From Rhodococcus opacus B4 (GTDB taxonomy: Bacteria > Actinomycetota > Actinomycetes > Mycobacteriales > Mycobacteriaceae), in contig NC_012522.1 of the NCBI RefSeq assembly GCF_000010805.1, forward strand, positions 1,054,001 to 1,118,000: a DNA stretch of 64,000 bases. Reading direction: 5' to 3'. Below, in pieces: positions 1 through 8,942 of the stretch. The notes below the pieces were generated by a model that saw only the letters and a program-made list of their open reading frames with translations, searched no databases and was not told the DNA's origin. The first letter of the stretch is position 1, and every line of letters begins with the position of its first letter. The translations under genes and the position numbers were made by a program.

Positions 1-1411
1 TTCCGTCCGGGGTGCCCGCGGTGGCGAAGGACAGCCACCGTCGCTGGATCCGCTCCGACACGTGGCCGGCGGTCCGGTGCCCACCGAGCTTGAACGTGGG
101 GTCGTGCGGGACGACGCCGAAGTTGCCGAAGACGTAGGGCACCTCGGTGCCGTGCGTGGCACCGATCCGTGCGGCGCGCAGGAAGGGTGTGGCGTAGTCG
201 AAGCGGTACAGCCAGGTGGGCGCGACGCGGCTGTGCGCCTCCGCGATCCACAGCGTCGGCATCCGGAACGCGGCGTCCCGCGAGATCTCCATCGCCGAGC
301 GTTTCTTCGGGTAGTCGGGATACGCCGCGGCCACCTCCTGTTCCTCGTCGGCGGGGAGGTCGGGGTGGTCGGCGGCGATCGCCACGAACATCTGATGCAC
401 CGCGTCCGGGGTGATCGGCATCAGGGGCGATTTCATCAGCCGGAACATCGACGCCTCGTCCTTGTTCGTCCCGATCAGCAGCGGAACTCGATGCGCGAGT
501 CCTTTCCGGAAGGCCGCCACCGGGTAGTGCGGGACCACGTCCCCGTCGACGGTCGGGGCAACCGCCAGGGTCCCGGGCACCCGCGCGGGCACCTGCTGGA
601 CGAGTTCGACGCATGCCTTCGTCAGTACGTCGACGGGAAGGTCGCGCAGACGGCCCGCGTCGGCAGGCGCGATGTCGAGCAGTTCGAGGAACGATTCGGC
701 GATACTCTCGGCTCGCGCACTGCCGTACACCGACGTCGCCGGCGAGCTCTCGGCGATCGCGCGATGGAACAGCCCCTCTGCCTGCGGCGACGTCATCAGC
801 GTGGTGACCGAGCCGCCACCGGCGGACTCCCCGAACAGGGTGACGTCGGCCGGGTCGCCGCCGAACGCCGCGATGTTGTCACGCACCCACGTCAGGGCCG
901 CGATCTGATCGCGCAGGCCGACGTTCGTGTCGAACGGGTGCTCCTCGGTCGAGAACGCGGAGAAGTCCAGGAACCCCAGCGCACCGAGCCGGTAGTTGAA
1001 CGTGACCACCACGACGTCGCCGCGTTCGACGAGCCGGGACGGATCGAACATGCGCTGCCCGGACGAACCGAGGTAGTACGCCCCGCCGTGGATCCACACC
1101 ATCACCGGCCGTGGTCGCCCGGCATCCGCCGCCGGCGCGAAGACGTTCAGGGTGAGACAGTCCTCGTCGATGGTCAGACCGGGATCGATGGGCAGCGGCC
1201 CGTGTTCGTTCTGCGGCGCGATCGGGCCGAACCGGGAGCAGTCGCGCACACCGTCGAAAGGTTCGGGCGGGTGCGGGGCGCGGAGCCGCCGCTCACCGAT
1301 CGGCGGCGCCGCGTAGGGAATGCCTTTCCACGACAGGACGCCGCCCACCCGGACGCCGCGCAGCGTGCCCTCACGGACGGCCACGAGTGGGTTCTCGGTA
1401 TGCGAAACCAT
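1..1411 (-). CDS. Carboxylesterase type B, C-terminus cut by window edge
   Basis: An alpha/beta-hydrolase that should cleave carboxylic esters. The frame opens at an ATG at 1411 and stays open to base 1, giving 470 residues. Family members are about 500 residues, so only the extreme C-terminus is missing. The N-terminus carries the family block GIPYAAPP at about residue 29. The nucleophile elbow GESAGGGSV lies near 809-840, with serine as the catalytic residue. No signal peptide is visible, so a cytoplasmic enzyme is likely. It is transcribed divergently from the GAF-ANTAR gene, with 132 bp between the two starts. The natural substrate cannot be told from sequence. Confidence 0.9.
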   Translation of the reverse strand, partial: MVSHTENPLVAVREGTLRGVRVGGVLSWKGIPYAAPPIGERRLRAPHPPEPFDGVRDCSRFGPIAPQNEHGPLPIDPGLTIDEDCLTLNVFAPAADAGRPRPVMVWIHGGAYYLGSSGQRMFDPSRLVERGDVVVVTFNYRLGALGFLDFSAFSTEEHPFDTNVGLRDQIAALTWVRDNIAAFGGDPADVTLFGESAGGGSVTTLMTSPQAEGLFHRAIAESSPATSVYGSARAESIAESFLELLDIAPADAGRLRDLPVDVLTKACVELVQQVPARVPGTLAVAPTVDGDVVPHYPVAAFRKGLAHRVPLLIGTNKDEASMFRLMKSPLMPITPDAVHQMFVAIAADHPDLPADEEQEVAAAYPDYPKKRSAMEISRDAAFRMPTLWIAEAHSRVAPTWLYRFDYATPFLRAARIGATHGTEVPYVFGNFGVVPHDPTFKLGGHRTAGHVSERIQRRWLSFATAGTPDG

Positions 1412-1543
1412 GACGTCATCTTCGCCCGGGCAGCCCGCCTCCGGAGTCCGTTCGCAGATTCTTCCGGCTCGGACGGCGCCGACCGCCCGCTCTGGCAGAC
1501 TGAGTCAGTGAGCCGGGCGCATGCCCGCACGCTGGAGGAACCG

Positions 1544-2272
1544 ATGCGAGACATAGTGCCCGATACGTCACGCTCGCAGGCCGTCGGCAAGTCTGCGGCG
1601 ACGTTCGCGACCCTCGCCGATCTGCTCTACGCGGGCCAGGATTTCGGGCAGGTCCACCAAGCCATCTGCGACGCCGCGCCGCTACTCGTCGAGGGTTGTC
1701 AGCACGCGAGCCTGATGCTCCGGCAGGGCGCCCGCTACGTGACGGTGGCGGCCAGCGACGACATCGCCGCCCGCGTCGACGAGCTCGAGCGCGTCGAGAA
1801 CGAGGGGCCGTGCGTCGACGCCATCGTCAGCGACACCCCTCAGTTCGAAACGGACCTGTCCACGTCGTCACAATGGCCGCGGCTCTCACGACGGGTGCTG
1901 GCCGAGACGCCGGTGCGCGGGGCGGCCGGTTTCCGCCTCGTCATCCTGGGACGCAAGGTCGGCGCCCTCGATCTGTTCTCGGACACGCCGGGGGCCCTGA
2001 CTACCGCCTCCGTGGAGCAGGGCATCATGCTCGCCTCGTTCGCGGCGGTGGCGATGGCGGCGGTGCACGAGCACCTCGAGGCCGAGACGCTGCGGGCCGG
2101 CCTCGTGAGCAACCGTGAGATCGGGAAGGCGGTGGGTCTGCTGATGGCATTCCACAACATTTCCGAGACACAGGCGATGGAGATTCTCCGCACCACCTCG
2201 CAGGACATGAACCTCAAGTTGGCGACGGTGGCGCAGGAGATCGTCGCGCACCATCACCGGAAGATGACCTGA
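1544..2272 (+). CDS. GAF and ANTAR domain RNA-binding regulator
   Basis: A 242-residue cytoplasmic regulator. An N-terminal GAF-type sensor (about residues 25-160) is followed by an ANTAR domain (about 165-225) containing NREIGKAVGLLMA and the spaced alanine/hydrophobic pattern of the three-helix RNA-binding fold. ANTAR proteins bind paired hairpins in nascent RNA and prevent termination, and GAF supplies the signal input. The ATG at 1544 was chosen because GGAGG lies five bases upstream (1534-1538). An in-frame GTG at 1508 has no such site. The GAF ligand and the target RNAs are unknown. The divergent esterase is the only obvious neighbour. Confidence 0.85.
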   Translation: MRDIVPDTSRSQAVGKSAATFATLADLLYAGQDFGQVHQAICDAAPLLVEGCQHASLMLRQGARYVTVAASDDIAARVDELERVENEGPCVDAIVSDTPQFETDLSTSSQWPRLSRRVLAETPVRGAAGFRLVILGRKVGALDLFSDTPGALTTASVEQGIMLASFAAVAMAAVHEHLEAETLRAGLVSNREIGKAVGLLMAFHNISETQAMEILRTTSQDMNLKLATVAQEIVAHHHRKMT

Positions 2273-2278
2273 CCGCGG

Positions 2279-2449
2279 TCAGTCCGACTCCGGCGAATCG
2301 GGGGTACCGGCGATACCGAGCATCGACAGCAGCATGCGGCAGTCTGCGGCGTCGAGCGACTGAGCAGCGACGACGCGCTGCGCTCTCCACACCTGTCCGG
2401 CGTCGAGTTCGTCGTCCACGTCGAGATCCGTCCGCTCCGATTCCGACAT
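2279..2449 (-). CDS. Small hypothetical protein
   Basis: A 56-residue acidic protein beginning MSESERTDLDVDDELDAG, with a more hydrophobic helical C-terminal half (VWRAQRVVAAQSLDAADCRMLLSMLGI). The ATG at 2449 has GGAGG five bases upstream (2455-2459). A longer reading from 2611 adds a basic N-terminus that looks like non-coding sequence. It converges on the GAF-ANTAR gene, with six bases between the two stop codons. I do not recognise the family. Confidence 0.55.
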   Translation of the reverse strand: MSESERTDLDVDDELDAGQVWRAQRVVAAQSLDAADCRMLLSMLGIAGTPDSPESD

Positions 2450-2645
2450 CTCGCCCTCCAATGCGGGTGTGCTCCAAGACCGTTCGCCCTCGACTTCTGT
2501 CACCGGATGGTAGTCGGTGTTCGGGTGTCTCATACGCACATCGGGAATCGAAGTCGAAACGATACAGAAGCGGATCCACCGCGGTCGCGCCGAGCCTGCC
2601 GAGCGACGCATTCCGGAGACGAAAGTGACAGCGGCACAGCATATG

Positions 2646-3611
2646 TCAGGACGGGGTCAGCGCTCGCAGCGGCTCGCTGAGCTCGGTGGCGAAGAACTCG
2701 AAGAAGCCGTCCACGTCCGGTCCGGCGTTGATCAGCGCGAGACGATCGAATCCGGCGTCGACGAACGAGCCCGCCACCTCGAGGTGCCGCCGGACGTCCG
2801 GCCCGCACGCCATCGCGTCCCGGACGTCCTCGGTGCGGACCGACGACGACGCCGCCTCGAAGTTGATCGGATTCGGGAGCTCCGCTTGAACCTTCCATCC
2901 GGTCAACCCGAACCGGAACAACCGGTGCGCCGACTCCACCGCGGAATCCTCGTCGGGCGCCCACGCGAGGGGCACCTCCCCGTATTTCGGGCCCGTCCCG
3001 CCGGCCGCGGTGTAGGCCTGCACCAGATCCGGGTCCGGTTCGGTGGCGAAGAGTCCGTCGCCGAGCTCCGCGGCGATGCCGACGGCCTGCGCGCCGCCGG
3101 CCGCGACCGCGATCGCCGGGGGCACGTCGGGGAGATCGAAGACGCGGGCGTCGTCGAGGGTGAGGTGCTTGCCCTCGTAGGAGTGGTAGCCGCCCGACCA
3201 CAGCAGGCGGATGATGTCGATCGCCTCCCGCAACATCTGGTGCCGGACGGTCACCGACGGCCAGCCGCCGCCGACGACGTGTTCGTTCAGCCGTTCCCCC
3301 GAGCCGAGGCCCAGGGTGAACCGGCCCTCGCTGAGGACGGCGGTGGTGGCCGCGGCCTGCGCGACGATCGCGGGGTGGTACCGGACGAACGGGCAGGTGA
3401 CCCCGGTGGCCAGACCGATCCGCTCGGTCCGCGCCGCGGCGGCGGCGAGCATCGACCACACGAATCCCGAATGACCGTGACTGTAGAGCCAGGGGTGGTA
3501 GTGATCGCTCACCTCGACGAAGTCGAAGCCGGCCCGTTCGGCCTCCACCGCCTGCCGCACGATCTCCCGTGGATCGAACGTCTCGGCCATCAGCTTGAAC
3601 CCGACCTGCAT
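2646..3611 (-). CDS. LLM-class F420-dependent oxidoreductase (G6PDH-like family)
   Basis: A 321-residue luciferase-like monooxygenase-fold protein, predicted to bind coenzyme F420 as a (beta/alpha)8 barrel. Supporting segments are the N-terminal MQVGFKLMAETFDP, EVSDHYHPW near residue 40, TGVTCPFVRYHPA near 80 and the GLGSGE loop near 113, all typical of the F420-dependent glucose-6-phosphate-dehydrogenase-like branch. The start ATG at 3611 has an AAGGGA-type ribosome site. It lies 50 bp downstream of comEC on the same strand and may be read through from it. The substrate is unknown. True Fgd is a close alternative, but the family is broad, so I leave it unnamed. Confidence 0.85.
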   Translation of the reverse strand: MQVGFKLMAETFDPREIVRQAVEAERAGFDFVEVSDHYHPWLYSHGHSGFVWSMLAAAAARTERIGLATGVTCPFVRYHPAIVAQAAATTAVLSEGRFTLGLGSGERLNEHVVGGGWPSVTVRHQMLREAIDIIRLLWSGGYHSYEGKHLTLDDARVFDLPDVPPAIAVAAGGAQAVGIAAELGDGLFATEPDPDLVQAYTAAGGTGPKYGEVPLAWAPDEDSAVESAHRLFRFGLTGWKVQAELPNPINFEAASSSVRTEDVRDAMACGPDVRRHLEVAGSFVDAGFDRLALINAGPDVDGFFEFFATELSEPLRALTPS

Positions 3612-3661
3612 GTCTCGTCCCTTCCTTGCGTTCTGCGACGGTTTCCCGGATCCGGGCGCGT

Positions 3662-5221
3662 TCACACAAGGCGGCCCAGCGCCGACGGCCAGACCGGCGC
3701 CCACAACATCAGCACCCCGACCACGATTCCCGTGAGCACCAGCCGGGTTCCGCGACTGCGCAGCGCCGCACCGATCGCGAGCGCGGCGCCGAGGACGACG
3801 ACCGCGCCCGTGGGCCCCGAGGGCACCGGGACGGAGGCTGCGGGGATCCGCGCACCGCGCTCGGCCACGGTCACCAGCCACCACAGCGGCCACTGCGTCA
3901 GGCGCACCACCACTTCCGCGACGGGAACACTGATCCCCGCGATCAGCGCGGTGACCGCGCCCGTCACGGTGATCACGCCGATCACGGGGGCGACCAGGAT
4001 GTTCGCGCAGATCGAGACCAGACTCACGGTTCCGGCCATCGCGGCCACGATCGGAGCGGTCACGGCGAAGGCGGCGACAGACACCGCTACCGTCTCCGCC
4101 ACCGCCCGCGGCCACCCGCGGCCCACCAGCGCGTCGACCCACACGGGCGCGATCAGGATCAACCCGGCGGTGGCGGTCGCCGACAGAACGAAGCCGAAGT
4201 TCACCGCCAGCTCCGGCGCCCACACCAGCAGTGCGATCACGCCCGCCGCCAGCGCCGGCATCGCCTGTTTCCGCCGCCCCGTGACGAGCGCCAGCAGGGC
4301 GACCGAGCCCATCGCGGCGGCGCGCAGCACGCTGGGTGACGGTCGCGCGACCACCACGAACGCAATCAATGCGACGGCGGCCAGCGCCGCGCCGGCCCGC
4401 GGACCCAGCCCCACCCCTCGGACCACGAGCAGCACCGCCCCCAGCAGGATGCTGACATTCGTCCCCGACACCGCCGTGAGGTGCGTCAGTCCGGTCGCGG
4501 TGAAGTCGTCCTTCACCTCCCGGGGCAGCGCCGACGTGTCGCCCACCACCAGACCCGGCAGCAGTCCCGCCTCGGCGGCGGGCAGGACGGCGGCGGCCGC
4601 GGCGAACCGGGTCCGCACAGCGCCGGCCCACCGCTGGTGCGCAGGCGTGGGACCGGCCTCCACGGGCGGTCCGGACACCCGGACCGTCGCCAGGCTCAGG
4701 TCCCGGTGCCGCGGTGGGCTCAACTGCCCGCGCAGCACCACGTCCTGACCCGGCAGCAGCCCGAGCCAACCGTCCGCCGGGGCGAGGAGGACCACCGCGC
4801 CGGCCGCGTGGATCGTCTCCCCGGCCCGGCGAATCTCGACGACGTCCGCGTTCACGAGCACGTGCCGTCCGAAGCCGGCGATCTCCCGGGGATCGTCGAC
4901 CGGGGTGACGACGAGGGTCACCCACGTCTCGTTCCGGGCGAGTTCGGTCATCGGGTGCCGTTCCACGGCCTGAACCCGCCAGGCCACCCCCGCGGCGCAA
5001 CACGACCCGAAGAGCAGTAGCGCGAGCGTCCCGGCCGTCCAACGCCCCGGTGACCGCAGCGCGCACCCGGCGGCGAGGAGGACGGCCGTCCCCGACAGGG
5101 CCGTCAGGAGCATCCATGCGGCGCGGGAACCCCCGAGGATGCCGATCAGCGTTGCCGCCCAGCAGATCCCGGCGAACGGGAGTAGCCGGAGGTCGAGCAG
5201 CCGCGGCTCGCTCTCGGGCAT
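3662..5221 (-). CDS. comEC: ComEC/Rec2-type DNA-uptake channel protein
   Basis: A 519-residue polytopic membrane protein. It has an N-terminal pair of membrane helices, an extracytoplasmic OB-like segment (about 85-190) and then a ComEC competence core of many hydrophobic helices. The core holds the hallmark HLTAVSGTNVSILLG near residue 247. The C-terminal metallo-beta-lactamase domain found in longer ComEC proteins is absent, as in mycobacterial homologues. The ATG at 5221 shares one base with the comEA stop (TGATG), indicating translational coupling. In competent bacteria ComEC carries single-stranded DNA across the membrane. Whether this strain is naturally competent cannot be seen here. 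Confidence 0.92.
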   Translation of the reverse strand: MPESEPRLLDLRLLPFAGICWAATLIGILGGSRAAWMLLTALSGTAVLLAAGCALRSPGRWTAGTLALLLFGSCCAAGVAWRVQAVERHPMTELARNETWVTLVVTPVDDPREIAGFGRHVLVNADVVEIRRAGETIHAAGAVVLLAPADGWLGLLPGQDVVLRGQLSPPRHRDLSLATVRVSGPPVEAGPTPAHQRWAGAVRTRFAAAAAVLPAAEAGLLPGLVVGDTSALPREVKDDFTATGLTHLTAVSGTNVSILLGAVLLVVRGVGLGPRAGAALAAVALIAFVVVARPSPSVLRAAAMGSVALLALVTGRRKQAMPALAAGVIALLVWAPELAVNFGFVLSATATAGLILIAPVWVDALVGRGWPRAVAETVAVSVAAFAVTAPIVAAMAGTVSLVSICANILVAPVIGVITVTGAVTALIAGISVPVAEVVVRLTQWPLWWLVTVAERGARIPAASVPVPSGPTGAVVVLGAALAIGAALRSRGTRLVLTGIVVGVLMLWAPVWPSALGRLV

Positions 5222-6081
5222 CACAGGGTGACCTGGGCGCGTAGCTTTTCCAGCCGCACCGGCCCGATCCCGTCCACCTCCCCCAGTTGTGAGATGTCGG
5301 TGAACTTTCCGTTCGTCGTGCGCCACGCCACGATCGCGGCCGCCGTGACGGGCCCGACCCCGGGAAGGGCGTCGAGTTCCGTCTCCGTCGCCGTATTGAG
5401 GTTCACCAATCCACCGGCCGCGGGGGTCGCCGCACCCGCGGGTCCCGGCGATCCCGCGGAGGTGCCGCCCACCGCGCTCGGCGGCGGCTGGGTGGTCGCG
5501 ACGCCCACGAGCACCTGATCGCCGTCCGAAAGCCGTTGCGCCAGATTCAATCCGAGGGTGTCACCGCCGTCGCGCACTCCACCCGCCGCGGCGAGCGCGT
5601 CCGCGACCCGGGCGCCCGGTGGCAGCCGGACGAGGCCTGCCGAAACCACAAGGCCCACCACACTGACGACGATCTCCTCCTCCAGCGCGGGTGCCGGCGC
5701 CGCCGCGACCGTCGCCGGTTCCGGCGCCGGACTCAGGGAATGCACTCCCGCGGCAGGCAGCGACGGAACCGCCTGCGTGGCCGGCCGATCGCTGCGCACC
5801 GCCAGCACGGTCGCGGTCGCGACGACGATTCCCACCACGATCAGCGCGATCGCCCCGTACCGCCCGGGGTCGAATCGTGCGTCCCGCCACCGGTCGGGCA
5901 GGGCGAACCCGCCTCGGCGGCGCGCGGCGGACCACGTCTCCTCGCCGTCGAGGCCTGGCTCACCCGGCTCGGCCAGCCACTCCGGCGCCGCCGGAGTGGC
6001 GGGCGGCAGCACGTCGTGTTCGCCCGACGTCAGGAACGCGAGCCGGGTCCGGCCTCTCGAACGCTCTTCCCTGATGCCCAT
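5221..6081 (-). CDS. comEA: ComEA-type DNA-binding protein (SLBB + helix-hairpin-helix)
   Basis: A 286-residue membrane-anchored protein. It has a cytoplasmic N-terminus, one membrane helix around residues 75-95, a proline/alanine-rich linker and an SLBB-like domain (about 135-190). The C-terminal helix-hairpin-helix pair begins NLNTATETELDALPGVGP (about 225-286), which binds double-stranded DNA without sequence specificity. It probably hands DNA to ComEC, encoded immediately downstream with a one-base overlap. The ATG at 6081 begins MGIREERSRGRTRLAF. The domain order matches the actinobacterial ComEA type. Confidence 0.92.
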   Translation of the reverse strand: MGIREERSRGRTRLAFLTSGEHDVLPPATPAAPEWLAEPGEPGLDGEETWSAARRRGGFALPDRWRDARFDPGRYGAIALIVVGIVVATATVLAVRSDRPATQAVPSLPAAGVHSLSPAPEPATVAAAPAPALEEEIVVSVVGLVVSAGLVRLPPGARVADALAAAGGVRDGGDTLGLNLAQRLSDGDQVLVGVATTQPPPSAVGGTSAGSPGPAGAATPAAGGLVNLNTATETELDALPGVGPVTAAAIVAWRTTNGKFTDISQLGEVDGIGPVRLEKLRAQVTL

Positions 6082-6150
6082 GCACGCGACGCTAGAGTGC
6101 GGCGCCCACAGGGTCGCCGCGCCGACCCGGCATTCGAATCGGCCTGTGGA

Positions 6151-7017
6151 TCAGTGCGAAGTTGTGGATGAATCCTGGTTTTCGTCGTGCAGAGCGGGTT
6201 CCGGGCACAGCACGATGCCGATGGCGCCCGCCCCGACGTGGGCTCCGAGCACTGAACTGAAATCGGTGACGACGAGATCGCTGACCTGCGGAATCCGGTC
6301 TTTCAGCTGATGCGCCACCGCTTCGGCGCGTTGCGGGGCGTGCATGTGATGCACAGCAACGGCCGTTCTGTCCAGACCTGCCTGCTCCACTGCCACGTCG
6401 ACCATCCTGGCCATGGCCTTGGTCGAGGTCCGCGTCTTCTCCTTCAGCACCAGCCGGCCGTCCACGAGATGCAGCACCGGCTTCATCGCCAGTGCGGTGC
6501 CGAGCAGTGCGGCGGCGGTGCCGATCCGCCCTCCGCGACGCAACTGGTCGAGCCGGTCGACGACGATCAGGCAACGCCCGCGGCTCGCGACGTCGACCGC
6601 CCGCCGGTACGCGGTCTCGAGGTTCGCACCGGCCTGCGCGACACGCGCCGCCTCGAGCACCGGGAATCCCAATCCCATTCCGGCGGACTGGGAATCGACG
6701 ATCCGCACCCGGCCGTCGAACTCCTGCGCCGCCTGACGGCCCGCCTCCCACGTGCCGGACAGCTGCCGCGAGATGTGCACCGCGAGAACGCCTGCGCCCT
6801 CACTCGACTCGAGCGCTTCGGCGTAGGCCTCGGACAGCTCGCTCGGGGATGCGCCCGACGTGGTCACGCCTGCGAGGTCCTCGGGGATCTCGTCGATTCC
6901 CTCCCGGAAGTCCCGGCCACCACTGAGGACGTGGAGCGGGACCACCCGGATCCCGTACTGCTCGACGTGTTCGGGCAGAATCGATGCCGAAGAATCGGTG
7001 ACGACGACGACAGGCAT
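6151..7017 (-). CDS. DegV family fatty-acid-binding protein
   Basis: A 288-residue DegV-fold protein. The start MPVVVVTDSSASI gives the first beta strand and the DS motif. TTSGASPSEL near residue 50 and HISRQLSGTW near 80 are the lipid-head-group contacts usual in DegV. In Firmicutes the family acts as FakB, the acyl carrier for fatty-acid kinase. No FakA kinase is present here, so the actinobacterial role is uncertain. The ATG at 7017 is four bases after the octT stop, so the two genes should be cotranscribed, in the same order as Rv2418c-Rv2417c. Confidence 0.88.
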   Translation of the reverse strand: MPVVVVTDSSASILPEHVEQYGIRVVPLHVLSGGRDFREGIDEIPEDLAGVTTSGASPSELSEAYAEALESSEGAGVLAVHISRQLSGTWEAGRQAAQEFDGRVRIVDSQSAGMGLGFPVLEAARVAQAGANLETAYRRAVDVASRGRCLIVVDRLDQLRRGGRIGTAAALLGTALAMKPVLHLVDGRLVLKEKTRTSTKAMARMVDVAVEQAGLDRTAVAVHHMHAPQRAEAVAHQLKDRIPQVSDLVVTDFSSVLGAHVGAGAIGIVLCPEPALHDENQDSSTTSH

Positions 7018-7021
7018 GGGA

Positions 7022-7819
7022 CTACTCGGCTCCGCTCGACACCGGGTCGGCGGGAACCGCGCCCGCGGCGGAGTCCGGCACGACATCCGCCGCGCGGATC
7101 GCGGTCAGCATCGCCGCGGCCACCTCGGTGTGCCCGTCCCAGCCCCAGTGGATGCCGTCCGGGTTGCCCTGATCACTGAAGACGTTGGCGCGCACCGCCT
7201 CCGCGAGGTCGACGAGGGGCACGTTCTTCTTCTCCGACCACGTCGTGATGGCGGCGACGGCACCGGGACGCCCCGCGTGGACCTTGCCGTAGGCCTCGCT
7301 GCGATGCACCGACGGCAGGGTCCCGATGACGGGAAGTTCGGGCCGCATGTACGCGAGCGCCGCCCGGGAACTCTCCAGGTACTCGACGCTCAACCGCGGG
7401 GGCAACGCCACCGGCCAGCCCAGCGGCGCCAGCCGGGGCTGAAGCCACTGGTAGCCGCTCCGCACGACGCGGCGCAGCGCGGGCGGCCGGACGTAACGCA
7501 ACTGCTCCCGCAACGCCGTCGGGAGCGGGGACGGCAGCGAATCCATGCCGCCGACGGCGAACACCACTGCGCCGGCCCGGGGAACCGCGGACCACACCCG
7601 TGGGTCCTGGGTCAGCGCCCACCACACGTCGCGGCTGGTCCAGCCGATCCGCGCCACCAACTCGACGTCCCAGCCGAGTTGACGGCCAACGATATTGGGC
7701 CAGATGTCGGGATGGTCGGACGGGAGGCCGCCCTTCGGCCCGTAGTACGACAGCGAATCGGCGAGCACGAGCAGGACGGGGCGTTCCCCGGGACCGGCAC
7801 CCGCCTCAGAGGACGTCAC
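7022..7819 (-). CDS. octT: SGNH-fold octanoyltransferase of MGLP synthesis (OctT/Rv2418c type)
   Basis: A 265-residue SGNH/GDSL-type protein. [12 protein letters not shown] near residue 15 carries the block I serine, GGMDS near 90 fits a later block, and [10 protein letters not shown] near 225 supplies the Asp/His pair. In mycobacteria the gene next to gpgP (Rv2418c) octanoylates diglucosylglycerate, an early step in methylglucose lipopolysaccharide synthesis. Naming here rests on that synteny and the fold. The GTG at 7819 overlaps the gpgP stop by 14 bases and no clear ribosome site is visible, so the start is uncertain. A plain esterase is the alternative. Confidence 0.78.
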   Translation of the reverse strand: MTSSEAGAGPGERPVLLVLADSLSYYGPKGGLPSDHPDIWPNIVGRQLGWDVELVARIGWTSRDVWWALTQDPRVWSAVPRAGAVVFAVGGMDSLPSPLPTALREQLRYVRPPALRRVVRSGYQWLQPRLAPLGWPVALPPRLSVEYLESSRAALAYMRPELPVIGTLPSVHRSEAYGKVHAGRPGAVAAITTWSEKKNVPLVDLAEAVRANVFSDQGNPDGIHWGWDGHTEVAAAMLTAIRAADVVPDSAAGAVPADPVSSGAE

Positions 7820-8465
7820 TGGCCACACTCGCGGAAGCGTTCCACACGTCGAGGCGCCAGCTGAGCGAATCGGAGTTCCCGTACGCACTCAGCTGCACCC
7901 AGCTGGTGTTGCCCAGCCCGCCCAGCACCGGCCAGCGGTCGACGGGCAGATCCAGCAGGGCGGCGGTCAGTGCGGCGATCAGTCCGCCGTGGGCGACCAG
8001 GACCACCGGCTTCTCGGCCCAGTCCTCGTGCTTCTCGACCAGTTCGGCGACCACCGGCTTGCTGCGGCGGGCGACGTCGATGCGGCTCTCGCCGCCGGGG
8101 GGTGCCCACGTCGCATCCCCGCGCCACGCGGCGCGGGCGCCGGGTGCGCGCGCGTCGACGTCGAGGTGCGTGAGTCCCTGCCAGTCGCCGAGATGCGTCT
8201 CCCGGAGGCGTTCGTCGATCTGCACCGGAAGTCCGGCGTTGTCGCCGACCTCCACGGCGGTGTCGTAGGCCCGCCGCAGATCGGAGGACACGATGGAGAT
8301 AGGCCTCCGACCGACGAGCGCGGTCGCGGCGGCGCGCGCCTGCGACCGTCCCAGCTCCGACAGTTCGGTGTCGAGCTGGCCCTGCATGCGGTTGTCGGCG
8401 TTGTACTCGGTCTGTCCGTGGCGGAGCAGTATCAACCGCCGCGGGGCACGGGGAGCATCCGTCAC
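7806..8465 (-). CDS. gpgP: Glucosyl-3-phosphoglycerate phosphatase (histidine phosphatase family)
   Basis: A 219-residue histidine phosphatase. The RHG catalytic motif is at residues 15-17 ([12 protein letters not shown]), with a second histidine in [12 protein letters not shown] near 160 and a conserved ETHLGDWQG near 90. Mycobacterial GpgP removes phosphate from glucosyl-3-phosphoglycerate in the methylglucose lipopolysaccharide pathway. Placement between rsfS and octT matches Rv2419c. The GTG start at 8465 sits in a GTGA overlap with the rsfS stop. A generic phosphoglycerate-mutase-like phosphatase cannot be excluded by sequence alone, but the context argues for GpgP. Confidence 0.86.
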   Translation of the reverse strand: MTDAPRAPRRLILLRHGQTEYNADNRMQGQLDTELSELGRSQARAAATALVGRRPISIVSSDLRRAYDTAVEVGDNAGLPVQIDERLRETHLGDWQGLTHLDVDARAPGARAAWRGDATWAPPGGESRIDVARRSKPVVAELVEKHEDWAEKPVVLVAHGGLIAALTAALLDLPVDRWPVLGGLGNTSWVQLSAYGNSDSLSWRLDVWNASASVASDVL

Positions 8466-8908
8466 AGCTCGGACTCCTCATTCTCTGCGGCGCCCGCACC
8501 GGCATTCTCGGCGGCGCCCGCACCGTTCGCGTCGGCCGGGCCGTGCTGACCGATACCCTCGACCGCGACGGCCGGGCAGTCCTTCCACAGCCGGTCGAGG
8601 GCGTAGAAATTGCGTTCCTCGTTGTGCTGGACGTGGATGACGACGTCCACGAAATCGAGCAGTGCCCAACGGCCTTCGCGGGTACCTTCGCGCCGCACCG
8701 GCTTGTGACCTGCCTCACGCAGCCGATCCTCGATGTTCTCGACGATCGCGTTCACCTGGCGCTCGTTGGGGGCGGAGGCGATGACGAAGCAGTCGGTGAT
8801 GACCAGCTGCTCGGAAACATCGAGCACCACCACATCGGAGGCCAGCTTCTCGTCGGCAGCCACTGCCGCGATGCGTGCCATCTCGATGGCTTCGGTCGTT
8901 GCGCTCAC
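8462..8908 (-). CDS. rsfS: Ribosome silencing factor RsfS
   Basis: A 148-residue RsfS/Iojap protein that binds ribosomal protein uL14 and blocks subunit joining in poor growth conditions. The conserved core includes VVVLDVSEQLVITDCFVIAS and WALLDFVDVVIHV, with ERNFYALDRLW following. The C-terminus carries an alanine/glutamate-rich tail with a repeated GAGAAEN unit that lies outside the family fold. The GTG at 8908 has GGGAG upstream. It overlaps gpgP by four bases (GTGA) and follows nadD, the widespread nadD-rsfS pairing. Confidence 0.93.
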   Translation of the reverse strand: MSATTEAIEMARIAAVAADEKLASDVVVLDVSEQLVITDCFVIASAPNERQVNAIVENIEDRLREAGHKPVRREGTREGRWALLDFVDVVIHVQHNEERNFYALDRLWKDCPAVAVEGIGQHGPADANGAGAAENAGAGAAENEESEL

Positions 8909-8942
8909 GCGATGTTCTCCCAGTTCGTTCGGAAAGTGCTGT

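Noticed and set aside
62..1500. Very long plus-strand open frame running into the GAF-ANTAR gene
   Set aside because: It is the antisense of the carboxylesterase. Composition is arginine-rich without domains, and the good ribosome site is at 1534-1538.
3626..4339. Plus-strand frame rich in Asp, His, Arg and Gly
   Set aside because: Antisense of comEC with no ribosome site or recognisable fold.
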